From contig CALCTA010000006.1 of the NCBI GenBank assembly GCA_937893945.1, forward strand, positions 1-5,198: a stretch of DNA of 5,198 nucleotides. The letters run 5' to 3'. This document shows positions 5,048-5,198 of this stretch, piece after piece. This stretch comes from an uncultured Clostridia bacterium (GTDB lineage: Bacteria > Bacillota > Clostridia > Oscillospirales > CAG-272). The notes beneath the pieces are model-generated. The model saw nothing but the letters and a program-made list of their open reading frames with translations. It searched no databases and had not been told where the DNA came from. Each line of letters opens with the position of its first letter. The stretch's first letter is position 1. A program made the position numbers and the translations under genes.

Positions 5048-5088
5048 AAAAAGAGTTTTCGGTACCGATGAGGTGTCCGAAAACTCTT
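5048..5088 (-). terminator. Strong intrinsic terminator of a gene beyond the right edge
   Basis: AAGAGUUUUCGG (5088-5077) and CCGAAAACUCUU (5062-5051) form a perfect 12-bp stem in leftward RNA. The 14-nt loop can itself pair ACC with GGU. UUUAUUAUAU follows, giving a run of five U with the stem end. On the other strand the stem is followed by CCTTAG with no T run, so it terminates leftward transcription only. It separates spoVAF from its upstream neighbour. Confidence 0.85.
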
Positions 5089-5125
5089 CCTTAGAAAAAT
5101 CGCTATTTTTGAAAATTGACTCCAA

Positions 5126-5147
5126 GGACAGTCGAGGACGCCTGTCC
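5126..5147. repeat. Short palindromic element, possibly a dispersed repeat
   Basis: GGACAG (5126-5131) and CTGTCC (5142-5147) are inverted arms around a 10-bp centre, which has its own GTC...GAC pairing across the arm (about 5131-5139). The flank reads CTGTCCCTACAAGC. I recall similar GGACGCCTGTCCCTACA strings scattered through Clostridia intergenic DNA, but only one copy is in this window, so its repeat status is unproven. The stretch 5089-5198 otherwise shows no supported gene. Confidence 0.35.
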
Positions 5148-5198
5148 CTACAAGCAATACTTTCCCCTTCATTAAAGTTCTTTGGCGCCACCCTTTCT

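Noticed and set aside
4952..5191. Minus-strand 79-codon frame starting MAPKNFNEGE
   Set aside because: It reads straight through the palindrome and the 12-bp terminator stem, so it is most likely repeat-derived non-coding sequence. No supporting SD was visible.

Overview
The window is a chromosomal segment from a low-GC, endospore-forming Gram-positive bacterium. It is most likely a Clostridia member of the Ruminococcus/Oscillospiraceae type; that assignment is an inference from protein flavour, not a computed phylogeny. Every real gene reads leftward on the minus strand. The gene set is the head of the S10 ribosomal-protein operon, preceded by a sporulation/germination membrane-protein gene, spoVAF.

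Layout in transcription order, right to left. 5198-4865 has no gene. It holds a small palindromic element, a strong intrinsic terminator for a gene beyond the right edge, and a weak candidate forespore-type promoter. 4864-3431 is spoVAF, closed by its own intrinsic terminator (3421-3384). 3383-3193 is AT-rich, with phased A/T tracts, a 12-bp direct repeat and a 9-bp inverted repeat. A good extended -10 promoter lies at 3192-3164 and opens a leader of about 310 nt. That leader contains several hairpins, including an attenuator-like stem with a U5 tract. The operon then runs rpsJ (S10, GTG start), rplC (L3), rplD (L4), rplW (L23) and rplB (L2), the last cut by the left window edge.

The five ribosomal genes are in the canonical bacterial order and each has a strong Shine-Dalgarno sequence. 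rplD and rplW overlap by one base, and the rplC-rplD and rplW-rplB gaps are only about 20 nt. The rpsJ-rplC gap is unusual at 130 nt and can fold into a two-tier hairpin whose base pairs with part of the rplC Shine-Dalgarno.

Nothing here looks like a mobile or defence system. The points worth following up are regulatory and structural: the S10 leader with its attenuator-like hairpin and a 40-codon leader ORF ending in the rpsJ ribosome binding site; the rplC translation-control hairpin; an insertion of about 30 residues in L4; and the repeat cluster upstream of the S10 promoter.
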